A stretch of 64,000 nt of DNA, taken from positions 79,923 to 143,922 of the forward strand of contig CAZLGW010000012.1 of the NCBI GenBank assembly GCA_964559125.1, read 5' to 3'. A program made the position numbers and the translations under genes. Below, piece by piece: positions 26,839 through 35,470 of this stretch. How positions within the stretch are numbered: position 1 is the first letter of the stretch; the number at the start of each line of letters is the position of its first letter. The stretch is from Ravibacter sp964559125 (GTDB lineage Bacteria; Bacteroidota; Bacteroidia; Cytophagales; Spirosomataceae). Under the pieces are notes generated by a model. The model was given only the letters and a program-made list of their open reading frames with translations, made no database searches and was not told the DNA's origin.

Positions 26839-28737
26839 ATGAAGACCAAATTTCTCAATATTCATTATTTCACACTGGTATTTCTCCTTTTGGCAACCTC
26901 CCGGCTGGATGCCCAGAATCACCGGACCAGTGATTCCGGGCAACTACCGGAGCGCCTCAAACGCAGCGAAAGCTTTCTCGGTATCCATTTCGACTTCCAC
27001 GCCGGCAAAAATGACACGCTGATAGGTCGGAACACAACTCCTGAAATGGTGAAAAGCATCATTGATAAGGTCAACCCCGATTACATACAGATTGACTGTA
27101 AAGGCCATGATGGCTATACCAGCTACCCCACAAAGGTAGGAAACCCGGCTCCCGGTATTACCGGCGACCCGCTCCGCACCTGGCGTGAGGTGACAGCCCG
27201 AAACGGAGTAGCTCTTTATATGCACTATTCGGGTGTGTGGGATACCAGAGCCCTGGAATTAAGGCCCGAATGGGCTGTTACAAACAGCGACGGGAAAAAG
27301 AACCCGAACATGACCTCTGTTTTCGGACCATATGTCGACGAGCTTCTTATTCCCCAGCTGAAAGAGCTCGCGGGCGACTATGGCGTCGACGGGATCTGGG
27401 TAGACGGCGAATGCTGGGCCACAGTGCCCGACTACGGGGAACGCGCTACACGCCTTTTCCGCGAAGCTACCGGCATCACGACCGTACCGAAATCCAAAAG
27501 CGACCCGTATTGGTTTGAATGGATGCAGTTTCACCGGGAATCTTTCCGGAAATACCTGCGCCATTATGTATCGGAAGTCCGCAGCGCTTATCCCGATTTC
27601 CAGATATGCAGCAACTGGGCGTTCACTGACCACATGCCCGAACCGGTTTCGGTCCCGCTCAACTTTCTTTCGGGCGATTACGAGCACCGTAACAGCGTCA
27701 ATTCTGCCCGCTATGCCGGTCGCTACCTCGTTCATCAGGGTATTCCCTGGGACCTGATGGCGTGGAGCTTTTCCCGCACTCCCAACGAAGATGCCATTCC
27801 CTGGAAACAGAAAACGGCCATACAACTGAAACAGGAAGCTGCCGTCGTACTGGCGCTGGGCGGCGGATTCCAGGCATACTTCTCCCAAAGGCGCGACGGT
27901 TCCGTAAAGCTTGACGAAATGGACGTAATGGCCGAAGTAGCGCGGTTCGCCCGCGAACGACAGGCCTATTGTCATCATTCCGTGCAGATTCCCCAGGTGG
28001 CGTTGCTGTTTTCTACCGAAGCCTATCAGCGGGAAAGCCCCGGCCTGTTTTCAAGATATACCGGCAACAACCGCCTCCGGGGAGTGCTGCAATGCCTGCT
28101 GGAAGGTCAGAACAGCGTCGATATTGTAACCGAAGATATGCTGGGGCATAATATGAAGCGCTTTCCCCTGATCGTCATCCCCGAATGGAATTACCTCTCT
28201 CCCTTATTTCGCGACGATCTGATGGCATACGTAAAGCAAGGGGGCAACCTGATGATCATCGGAAAGGAAACTTCAGCTCTTTTTGAAGGTAAATTCACCG
28301 GGAATACTGAGGCGACACACTCCATATCTCAGGTCGGAAAAGGTAAAATATGCATGATCCCGCAATCTGTCGGCCTTGAATACCTGAAGTCGGGTGACGG
28401 GGCATTACATAGCCTGATCAATAGTTCGGTCCGTTCGATGTTTACGGATCCCATCGTCGAAGTAAAGGGCTCTCAATGGATAGACGTCTCTGCAAGCCGC
28501 CTGGGCACAAAGCTGGCGGTTCACCTGGTCAATACCTCGGGTAAACACAGCGAGCTCACTTATATCGAAGAAGTAAAACCGGTGAAAGATCTGCAGGTTA
28601 CGATCAGGAGCGACAAAAAACCATCGAAAGTGACTTTGCAACCACTCGGGAAAGAATGTAAGTTCACCTACACCGGCGGGAAGATAAAAGTCAATGTCGA
28701 TTCCGTACCTATCTATGAGATCCTGGTGGTGGAATAG
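26839..28737 (+). CDS. Secreted glycosidase-like TIM-barrel protein (alpha-amylase/GH-like family)
   Basis: Exported protein of 632 residues with a signal peptide ending near LDAQ. The first about 370 residues form a TIM barrel resembling fucosidase/amylase-like families: NPDYIQIDCKGHDGYTSY, GVALYMHYSGVWD, and the strand YGVDGIWVDGECW, where an Asp is placed as a potential nucleophile. Residues about 400-480 look like the class I glutamine amidotransferase-like trimerisation domain of GH42-type enzymes (FPLIVIPEWNYLSP, YVKQGGNLMIIGKET). A beta-sandwich closes the protein. The substrate is unknown. It converges on the amidohydrolase gene seven bases later. Confidence 0.78.
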   Translation: MKTKFLNIHYFTLVFLLLATSRLDAQNHRTSDSGQLPERLKRSESFLGIHFDFHAGKNDTLIGRNTTPEMVKSIIDKVNPDYIQIDCKGHDGYTSYPTKVGNPAPGITGDPLRTWREVTARNGVALYMHYSGVWDTRALELRPEWAVTNSDGKKNPNMTSVFGPYVDELLIPQLKELAGDYGVDGIWVDGECWATVPDYGERATRLFREATGITTVPKSKSDPYWFEWMQFHRESFRKYLRHYVSEVRSAYPDFQICSNWAFTDHMPEPVSVPLNFLSGDYEHRNSVNSARYAGRYLVHQGIPWDLMAWSFSRTPNEDAIPWKQKTAIQLKQEAAVVLALGGGFQAYFSQRRDGSVKLDEMDVMAEVARFARERQAYCHHSVQIPQVALLFSTEAYQRESPGLFSRYTGNNRLRGVLQCLLEGQNSVDIVTEDMLGHNMKRFPLIVIPEWNYLSPLFRDDLMAYVKQGGNLMIIGKETSALFEGKFTGNTEATHSISQVGKGKICMIPQSVGLEYLKSGDGALHSLINSSVRSMFTDPIVEVKGSQWIDVSASRLGTKLAVHLVNTSGKHSELTYIEEVKPVKDLQVTIRSDKKPSKVTLQPLGKECKFTYTGGKIKVNVDSVPIYEILVVE

Positions 28738-28744
28738 GCTGCTG

Positions 28745-30049
28745 TTATTTTTTTACCCAGGCCCCGTTGAGCATGACGGCGCTGATGTTGTACGTCGCCG
28801 CTATGTTTTCCGCAGGGTTTCCGTCGACAAGGACCAGATCGGCAGCCTTCCCGGCACCGATGCTTCCCAGCCTCGGGCTGTTGCCGAAGTAATCTGCATT
28901 TAACGCTGTTCCGCTTTTTATAACCTCAAGAGGTGTAAGGCCTGCCATATTCAGTAACTCCATTTCACGCTGGTAGGTCCAGCCGTGCCTGGAGTACAGG
29001 GAAGAAGAATGAGACCCAATAACGATCTTCATTCCCGCCTTATGCGCCAGCCCGACGAACTTAACCATATTTTGAAATCCTTTCACCCGGTAGTCCTCCT
29101 TTCCCGTAGAATCGGCCTGTCTTTCAAAAGTGGCCAGTGTGGGGCAAAAAAATACGTTTCTTTTCAGCGCGAGCTCTATCACTTCTTTTACTTTCGGCGA
29201 ATCCATATCCAGGGAAGCCCATAGCCTGTACCGTTCTTCCCGGCGTGCATTGTTGTTTTCATCGACCTTTTTCTCAAAGTCGGCCCTCGCTTCAGCGCCG
29301 GCAATCGAAGTCCCGAAGGAAGTTACGTGCTCTATGCCGTTAACACCCGCCAGTATCGCATCTACAGCGTTAATCAGCTCCAGGTGTGCAACAACAGGTA
29401 TGTTGTAGGAGCCTGCCGTTCCGACTACATCTTTATAAAACCGTAAAGGAAGCCTGAAATAGATCTTAATCCCGGTCGCCCCGCTTTCGGCATACCGGTG
29501 TATTACCTGCCTGGCATGATCATTATCGCGCACAAGCGTTGCTTCCTGCCCGTACGCAACCGGCGGATAGTCGAGGTGCGGACCGGTAAGGAAGATCCGG
29601 GGCAGCGGTTTATCCGTAAAGTGGATCGCCTGGTAGAAGGTGAAAGGATGGCCGGGGTCGCGGAGCGTCGTTGTACCGTTGGCCAGGCAAAGCTGTAGAA
29701 ACTCGTTATCGTTGACCGAATGCAAATGAGCATCTATCAGGCCGGGTATCAGCGATTTCCCTTCCCCGTTTATCACGGACATCTGTTTTTTTAGCCCTTC
29801 CGCTATCGTGCCCGATCCGACCGACGTTATCATCCCATCCTTCACTACCACATAGCCTCTTTCTACCGGTTCACCGCCACTTCCGTCGATAATGCAGACG
29901 TTTTCGATCAGTATTTCCCGCCGGTCGGGTTCAGAAACGGTATTATATTCCTTCAAATACGCCCCGTTTTGCTTTTTCGCGGTTTCCTGCGCCATTCCGG
30001 AGCTTGAAATTAAAGCCCCGATAAACAGGTATTTGAGAAATGTTTTCAT
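28745..30049 (-). CDS. Exported amidohydrolase-family protein
   Basis: Metal-dependent hydrolase of the imidazolonepropionase/prolidase-like amidohydrolase group, 434 residues with a signal peptide (cleavage near GMAQ). The first metal pair is HxH at residues 108 and 110 (GLIDAHLHS); GIKIY supplies the position of the bridging lysine, and histidines follow in VVAHLEL and GIEHV. The usual metal-binding Asp of the GTD motif is not seen: the matching segment reads IVIGSHSSS, with Ser-His in place of Thr-Asp. The C-terminal beta domain (GKAADLVLVDGNP) is standard. Function could be peptide or amide hydrolysis, or be altered by the substitution. Confidence 0.83.
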   Translation of the reverse strand: MKTFLKYLFIGALISSSGMAQETAKKQNGAYLKEYNTVSEPDRREILIENVCIIDGSGGEPVERGYVVVKDGMITSVGSGTIAEGLKKQMSVINGEGKSLIPGLIDAHLHSVNDNEFLQLCLANGTTTLRDPGHPFTFYQAIHFTDKPLPRIFLTGPHLDYPPVAYGQEATLVRDNDHARQVIHRYAESGATGIKIYFRLPLRFYKDVVGTAGSYNIPVVAHLELINAVDAILAGVNGIEHVTSFGTSIAGAEARADFEKKVDENNNARREERYRLWASLDMDSPKVKEVIELALKRNVFFCPTLATFERQADSTGKEDYRVKGFQNMVKFVGLAHKAGMKIVIGSHSSSLYSRHGWTYQREMELLNMAGLTPLEVIKSGTALNADYFGNSPRLGSIGAGKAADLVLVDGNPAENIAATYNISAVMLNGAWVKK

Positions 30050-30348
30050 CTGTAAAAACGTTTTAGGTATGAGCCGTGAGCTATTTTATTCACCCCGTTT
30101 TATATGCTATCGCCTGCCACAAAAAGCCCCCTCTCTCTGATATTTACTTCAATCACATATCATTACACTTTTCCGGTATTGCTTACCGGGAGGTTAGCAC
30201 GGACACAATTTGCGATATATGGATTACCCGCTAAGGAAGGCATGATAAAAAAATCTGAATAAGATAGGTATAAAAATCCGGTAAGCGGAGATTAGTATAT
30301 AGAGGAAAGGTATTTTACTATCCTTATTTGGCTAAACTCTGCTTAAAC
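30050..30348. other. Divergent intergenic region with inverted repeats
   Basis: Nearly 300 bases without a gene between the amidohydrolase and the sigma factor. CCGGTA and TACCGG (30173-30178 with 30184-30189) form a small palindrome, and GCTTACCGG at 30181-30189 recurs inverted as CCGGTAAGC near 30275. I see no perfect -7 box here. Confidence 0.35.
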
Positions 30349-30951
30349 GTGATAAAGCATTCGGCTGACAGGCTACCCTCCGGGGTTTGGGACGCGTTCC
30401 GGAACGGGAGCCACGCCGCCTTTCAGGAGATCTATGAGGCGCATGTCCATCAACTGCTGGTTTACGAGAAAAAGATCTCCCCCAACCAGGAGCTGACCGA
30501 GGATGCCGTTCACGATCTTTTCCTCGAACTCTGGAAATCGCGGGAAAAGCTTGCAGATGTGGAAGAAGGCCAATTAAAATTTTATCTCTACAGGGCGTTG
30601 AGAAACAGGCTGTATACGGCATTGAAAAGAATAGAAAGCAATAGGGTAGATGGGGTACCGATAGATAATTCCGACTATTTCCACATCGAAGAACCGCTGG
30701 AAGCCCTTCTTATAGAAGACCAGACCCGCCGCGAGCTGCTGATGTCGCTCCGGACAAACCTGAAGGCGCTCACAGCACGTCAGCAGCAGGCGATTTACCT
30801 GCGTTTTTACGAACATTTCAGCAACGAGGAAATCGCACAACTGATGGGTGTAAATTACCATTCCGCCTGTCGTTTCATTTATAGTGGCCTGAAATACCTC
30901 AAAGAGGCAGTGCGCATCCTGGGTCTCTCTTTTTTTCTATTTAAATTCTAA
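30349..30951 (+). CDS. ECF-type RNA polymerase sigma factor (SusC/D locus regulator)
   Basis: Sigma-70 family ECF factor of about 200 residues. Region 2 is visible as AFQEIYEAHVHQLLVY and EDAVHDLFLELWKSREKL; region 4 as ALTARQQQAIYLRFYEHFSNEEIAQLMGVNYHSACRFIYSGLKYLKEA, which binds the -35-like element. I use GTG 30349 as the start; a TTG at 30328 in frame is the alternative. It is followed by its FecR anti-sigma factor, SusC and SusD. By analogy with FecI/FecR and the Bacteroides sigma/anti-sigma systems, substrate binding by the SusCD complex probably releases it to transcribe the locus. Confidence 0.9.
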   Translation: MIKHSADRLPSGVWDAFRNGSHAAFQEIYEAHVHQLLVYEKKISPNQELTEDAVHDLFLELWKSREKLADVEEGQLKFYLYRALRNRLYTALKRIESNRVDGVPIDNSDYFHIEEPLEALLIEDQTRRELLMSLRTNLKALTARQQQAIYLRFYEHFSNEEIAQLMGVNYHSACRFIYSGLKYLKEAVRILGLSFFLFKF

Positions 30952-30971
30952 ACGCAGAAGCCCGATAACAG

Positions 30972-32033
30972 ATGGATTATTATCGTTATAAAGCAGAAGA
31001 CTTTGCATCGGAAGATTACTTCAAGAAATGGGTGATCTCGCCGGAACCGGAAAGCGACAGGTTCTGGGAGGAGTTCCTGAAGGAATACCCCGAAAAATAC
31101 TATGACGTTATTGAAGGACGGCGACTGGTAGACGGGTTGGAAGCTGTATTTGAAACAACGCCGGCAACTCTTGACAGCAGCAGGCGCATTTGGGAACGTT
31201 TAGAGCGATCCGTTAAAAAACACCCCTTTTTTCATACGGTGCAAGGTCGCTTTTTTTTCTGGATTTCGGCGGCATGCCTCCTTATAGCAGCCGGCTTTTT
31301 TGCTTACCGGTACTACGCCGGGGAGCATTATCCTGAGCAGGCTACCGTAAAAACCGCCTTCGATGACACGTTTTACGACAACCCGGGGACGGACAACCGC
31401 ATCTTAAAACTGCCCGACGGTTCAGAAGTAGAGATCGACGGGGGAAGCAGCATGGAATACCGGGAAGATGCAGGCATCCGGGAAGTTAAATTACGGGGAA
31501 GCGCTTTTTTCAAGGTCATAAAAAATGCCGGCAAGCCGTTTATCGTCAAAGCAGGCGGGATGAAAACTACAGTGCTCGGAACTTCCTTCCGGATCAGGGC
31601 CTACGACGTCGACCAAGTCGTAACCATAGAAGTAAAAAGCGGGAAAGTGCGCGTTTCCAGGGAAGAAGAAGATGTGAAGGATAACGCCGTCATGGTCCTT
31701 ACCCCCAACCAGAAAGCTGTTTTTTCAAAAGCATCCCAATCGTTTTCGAAGGATCTTGTTGACGCACCACTTTTACTACAGCCTGTAAACGACACTCAGG
31801 AAACGATCTACATTTTCGACGATGCACCGGTTGAAAAAATTTTCGAAGCTATCGAAAGTCAGTATGGTATAGAGATTATCTACGACCCGGTACTAATGAA
31901 AGACTGTCATCTTAAAATTAATCTGGAACATGAATCACTTTACAGGAAACTGGATGTGATCAGCCTTGCCCTTGGTATTGCCTATGAGAAAACAGAAGGA
32001 AAAATAGTATTCGAGAAAAAGGGTTGCCAGTAA
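30972..32033 (+). CDS. FecR-family anti-sigma factor
   Basis: Inner-membrane anti-sigma protein of 353 residues: cytosolic N-terminal part, one transmembrane segment (about residues 95-114, FFFWISAACLLIAAGFFAY), then the periplasmic FecR domain with LPDGSEVEIDGGSSMEY, VKLRGSAFFKV and VLGTSFRI, and a C-terminal DUF4974-like domain (FDDAPVEKIFEAIESQYGIEIIYD). It lies 20 bases after its sigma factor and controls it in response to the downstream SusC receptor, whose N-terminal STN domain is the expected contact in the periplasm. Confidence 0.92.
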   Translation: MDYYRYKAEDFASEDYFKKWVISPEPESDRFWEEFLKEYPEKYYDVIEGRRLVDGLEAVFETTPATLDSSRRIWERLERSVKKHPFFHTVQGRFFFWISAACLLIAAGFFAYRYYAGEHYPEQATVKTAFDDTFYDNPGTDNRILKLPDGSEVEIDGGSSMEYREDAGIREVKLRGSAFFKVIKNAGKPFIVKAGGMKTTVLGTSFRIRAYDVDQVVTIEVKSGKVRVSREEEDVKDNAVMVLTPNQKAVFSKASQSFSKDLVDAPLLLQPVNDTQETIYIFDDAPVEKIFEAIESQYGIEIIYDPVLMKDCHLKINLEHESLYRKLDVISLALGIAYEKTEGKIVFEKKGCQ

Positions 32034-32035
32034 AA

Positions 32036-32113
32036 GCCACCGAATGTGTTACAGCACATTCAGTGGCAGGTCTCCCCTGGTTTGTCTGACACCGTATTCC
32101 GGCAGGTTGCCGG
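32036..32113 (+). promoter_or_regulatory. Two leader hairpins before susC
   Basis: Between the FecR stop and SusC start, GCCAC-C-GAATGTG (32036-32048) pairs with CACATTC-A-GTGGC (32055-32067), and CCGGCA (32099-32104) pairs with TGCCGG (32108-32113). Neither has a T run directly after it, so a processing or attenuation role is more likely than plain termination. No such hairpins occur before the SusC at 41041-44643, whose gap is only 56 bases. Confidence 0.5.
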
Positions 32114-32161
32114 AGAAAGGAGATGTTTATGTCAATAAAATCAACACAACATGTAAAAATA

Positions 32162-35100
32162 ATGAAAAAACCGTTACGCCTAATCCCTGTCATTTACCAG
32201 ATGATACGATTGTCCTTCATTCACAGTATGATAGCGGTACTTTTTTCGGGAATCAGCCTGGCTACATCGGCAGCGGGTCAGGAACTCCTGACGAAAAAAC
32301 TAAGCCTCGATGTAAAAAATACCGAAGCAAAGAAAGTATTGCAGCTCATTGAAAACCAGACAAATGCCAAATTTGCATACAGGCCTAAATTGCTTTCAGG
32401 CAGCCGGAAACTAAGCCTGCATCTTATCAATCAACCCTTGTCTGATGTGCTGGATATACTCACCCGGAATCTCAGGCTGCAGTACAAGGTACTTGACGAT
32501 CAGATTATATTGAGCCCTGCCGTGACCGTTCCCGAGGCTTCCGCCCCCGCGCTCAATTTCCTGCCCCTCCCGCCGGATGCCGACGACAGGATTCTGAAAG
32601 GTGCGGTTTCCGACGGAAAAGGCGAGCTGCTACCTGGGGTGAATATACTCGTCAAGGGCACCCAAACCGGTACTATTTCCGGCAAAGACGGCGAATACAG
32701 TATCCGGCTGCCCGACAACGCCCGAACACTTGTATTCTCGTTTGTAGGTTACAAGACCCAGGAAGTGAACGTGGGACCGAACCAGAGGACCCTGAATATC
32801 ATACTGGAAACAGATGCCAAATCGCTGGAAGAAGTAGTCGTGGTAGGCTATGGCTCCGTCCGCAGGGAGGAACTTACCAGCGCTGTAGTGAGTGTCAGCG
32901 CCGAAGACTTCATTTCGGGCGCTTTTAACGATCCGATCCAGATGATAGACGGGAAAGTTGCCGGCCTGACGATGGGAACCCGCGCTGCTGCCGATCCCAA
33001 TGCAGGCTCTTCCCTGCAGTTGCGGGGTGTAGCCTCGGTCAACGCCGGCACAGGGCCCCTGATCGTGGTTGACGGTGTGCCGGGCAGGAACCTGTCGGCC
33101 ATTCCGCAGGATGAAATAGAAAACATCACCATTCTGAAAGACGGGGCTTCGGCAGCGATTTACGGCGCAAGAGGAGCCAACGGCGTGATCCTTGTGACGA
33201 CAAAGAGAGGGAAGGAGGGTGAAACAAGTGTTTCCTACGAGACTTACCTGACTTCAAACTATGTGGCCAGAAAGCCCGAAGTGCTGTCGGCGAAGGAATA
33301 CGTAGAAAGAGGGAGGTCTAACCTCTACCCACCCTCCCAGGCCAACAACCTGCCTTACGAAAACAATTTCTACGACCTGCTCCTGCGCGATCAGTCGCTG
33401 GGGAATTACCATCACCTCGCCATAGAGAGCGGCTCCCGGAACGCTAATTACCGCCTGTCGATGAACTATCGCGATATGAAAGGGATCGATATCGTTTCGA
33501 AGCGAAAGGAGTACGGGGTGCGGCTGAACTATAACTACACTATCCGTAACCGGGTAAACGTCCACGGAAACGTATACGCAAACAAAAACAGGCAGGACAT
33601 CACCGATTACGTGGCATTCCGGCAGGCCATTAAAGTGCAGCCGACCGAGCCGCTTTATGACCCCAACGATCCGAGCAGATATTACCTCTTCAGCGGACAC
33701 GACTACTACAACCCGGTAGCCCTGCTGAATACCAGCATCAACCGTAAGGAGTTTCTCAACCTGAGCGGCGATCTCAACATCAAATGGGACCTGACCGATG
33801 ATCTTTCGACCAACCTGATGATAGCCGAAAACATCGTCGAAGGCTCGGGATACGGCTATAAAACAAGCAATTCGCACATTTCCCGCGACAACCTGTATAC
33901 CGGGATGGCCTCGCGCGACCAGAGCCGTTCAGACAACCGGATCCTGGAATGGACCGGTAACTACAACCTGAACAGGAATTCTCACAACCTGCAAGTACTG
34001 GCCGGGTACAGCTACCAGACTTTCCTTAGTGAAAATTTCAGCGCGTGGAATGCCAATTTCCCATCCGATGCCCTGCTCTGGAACAGCCTGGGCGGCGGCA
34101 ACTGGCACAGCCTTTCGGGAGGCCTGGTGGGTCCGTCGTCATCCAAATCGACCAATACGCTGATTGCCTTTTTCGGCCGCACGAATTATTCGTACGCAGG
34201 AAAATACCTCCTGACAGCTTCGTTGCGGCGTGAAGGCTCCAGCAAATTCGGAGCCAATAACAAATGGGGTAATTTCCCGGCGCTATCCGGCGCATGGATC
34301 ATATCCAAAGAAAGTTTTTTCCATCTCCCTGCTGTCAACTCCCTTAAACTGAGAGCCAGCTACGGGGTAACCGGGAGAGAAAATATCAATCCGCTACTAT
34401 CGCTCTCCACTTACAGCGCTACATCCTTTTATAATATGGAAGGCAACTGGCTTCGTACATGGGGACCGTCAGGGAATCCGAACCCCAACCTGAAATGGGA
34501 AGTTGGCTATAACACCAACCTGGGGATAGATGTAACCATGCTGAACCAGAAGCTGACTGTTTCGCTGGATTATTTCAACCGGAAAACAAAAGACTTGCTG
34601 TTTTACACGCAGGTACCGATGCCGCCGAACCTCTACGGAAACACCTGGAGCAACGTGGGTTCGATCATTAACAAAGGGATTGAACTGTTGCTGGATGCGC
34701 AGCTGATCAGTAAACCTGACTTTACATGGTCTACGAATGTAGTAGGCAGCTATGGTAAAAGCCGGATGCTGAAAATAGCAGGCAGCGCGGCGGCTGCCAA
34801 GTATATGGATCTCTATACCCTGCCTTCCCCCGGGAACCCGGGGCCGATCGTACGACTGGAGGAAGGACAGGAAATCGGCAGCTTCTACATGTATGAGCAC
34901 GCCGGTGTAGACGATAACGGGAATCTTATGGTAAGGAACCAGGCAAACGAGGCGATCATAGCCTCGGCAAAGAAGGAGGCCGACAAAAGGTATGTCGGGA
35001 ACGGAATCCCCGACTACATCTTCTCATGGACCCATAACCTGCGCTATAAGCGCTTCGATCTTTCGGTATTTTTCAAGGGAGCGCTCAAATGGGACATATA

Positions 35101-35458
35101 TAACCTGCACGAGATGTACTACGGGCTCATCAACGCACCCGGCAACGTACTGACCGTGGCCTACGGGAAAAATGCGCACATAAAATCCGAAAAGGAAGCG
35201 AGCTCATACTTCCTCGAAAAAGGGGATTATGTGAACCTGCGGAACCTCTCGCTGGGATACCGGTTTGCACTTGGAAAACAGACGCTGCTACGTCAGCTGC
35301 GGGCGAATATCAACGCAACCAACCTGTTTACCCTGACAAAATTCTCCGGGCTGGATATTACCCAGCTGGAAGTTAACGGCCTGACGCCCGGCATCCAGAC
35401 AATGGATTTTTACCCGACAACGCGTTCGGTCACACTTTCTGTCCAACTCACATTTTAA
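32162..35458 (+). CDS. SusC/RagA TonB-dependent transducer with STN domain
   Basis: Outer-membrane receptor of 1098 residues from ATG 32162, with a signal peptide ending SAAGQ. Domains in order: STN signalling domain (VLQLIENQTNAKFAYRP), carboxypeptidase-regulatory-like domain (LPGVNILVKGTQTGTISGKDG), TonB box near SLEEVVVVGYG, plug with the SusC signature ILKDGASAAIYGARGANGVI, then the beta barrel to the C-terminal LSVQLTF. The STN domain fits the sigma/FecR pair just upstream, which it should signal to. The SusD partner follows after 12 bases. Substrate is probably a glycan, given the Gfo/Idh/MocA and DUF1080 genes downstream. Confidence 0.95.
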   Translation: MKKPLRLIPVIYQMIRLSFIHSMIAVLFSGISLATSAAGQELLTKKLSLDVKNTEAKKVLQLIENQTNAKFAYRPKLLSGSRKLSLHLINQPLSDVLDILTRNLRLQYKVLDDQIILSPAVTVPEASAPALNFLPLPPDADDRILKGAVSDGKGELLPGVNILVKGTQTGTISGKDGEYSIRLPDNARTLVFSFVGYKTQEVNVGPNQRTLNIILETDAKSLEEVVVVGYGSVRREELTSAVVSVSAEDFISGAFNDPIQMIDGKVAGLTMGTRAAADPNAGSSLQLRGVASVNAGTGPLIVVDGVPGRNLSAIPQDEIENITILKDGASAAIYGARGANGVILVTTKRGKEGETSVSYETYLTSNYVARKPEVLSAKEYVERGRSNLYPPSQANNLPYENNFYDLLLRDQSLGNYHHLAIESGSRNANYRLSMNYRDMKGIDIVSKRKEYGVRLNYNYTIRNRVNVHGNVYANKNRQDITDYVAFRQAIKVQPTEPLYDPNDPSRYYLFSGHDYYNPVALLNTSINRKEFLNLSGDLNIKWDLTDDLSTNLMIAENIVEGSGYGYKTSNSHISRDNLYTGMASRDQSRSDNRILEWTGNYNLNRNSHNLQVLAGYSYQTFLSENFSAWNANFPSDALLWNSLGGGNWHSLSGGLVGPSSSKSTNTLIAFFGRTNYSYAGKYLLTASLRREGSSKFGANNKWGNFPALSGAWIISKESFFHLPAVNSLKLRASYGVTGRENINPLLSLSTYSATSFYNMEGNWLRTWGPSGNPNPNLKWEVGYNTNLGIDVTMLNQKLTVSLDYFNRKTKDLLFYTQVPMPPNLYGNTWSNVGSIINKGIELLLDAQLISKPDFTWSTNVVGSYGKSRMLKIAGSAAAAKYMDLYTLPSPGNPGPIVRLEEGQEIGSFYMYEHAGVDDNGNLMVRNQANEAIIASAKKEADKRYVGNGIPDYIFSWTHNLRYKRFDLSVFFKGALKWDIYNLHEMYYGLINAPGNVLTVAYGKNAHIKSEKEASSYFLEKGDYVNLRNLSLGYRFALGKQTLLRQLRANINATNLFTLTKFSGLDITQLEVNGLTPGIQTMDFYPTTRSVTLSVQLTF

Positions 35459-35470
35459 AAAGAGCCGGTT

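Noticed and set aside
26620..26943. 107-codon minus-strand frame across the large hairpin
   Set aside because: It overlaps the signal-peptide start of the glycosidase-like gene and its sequence is made of the inverted repeats.
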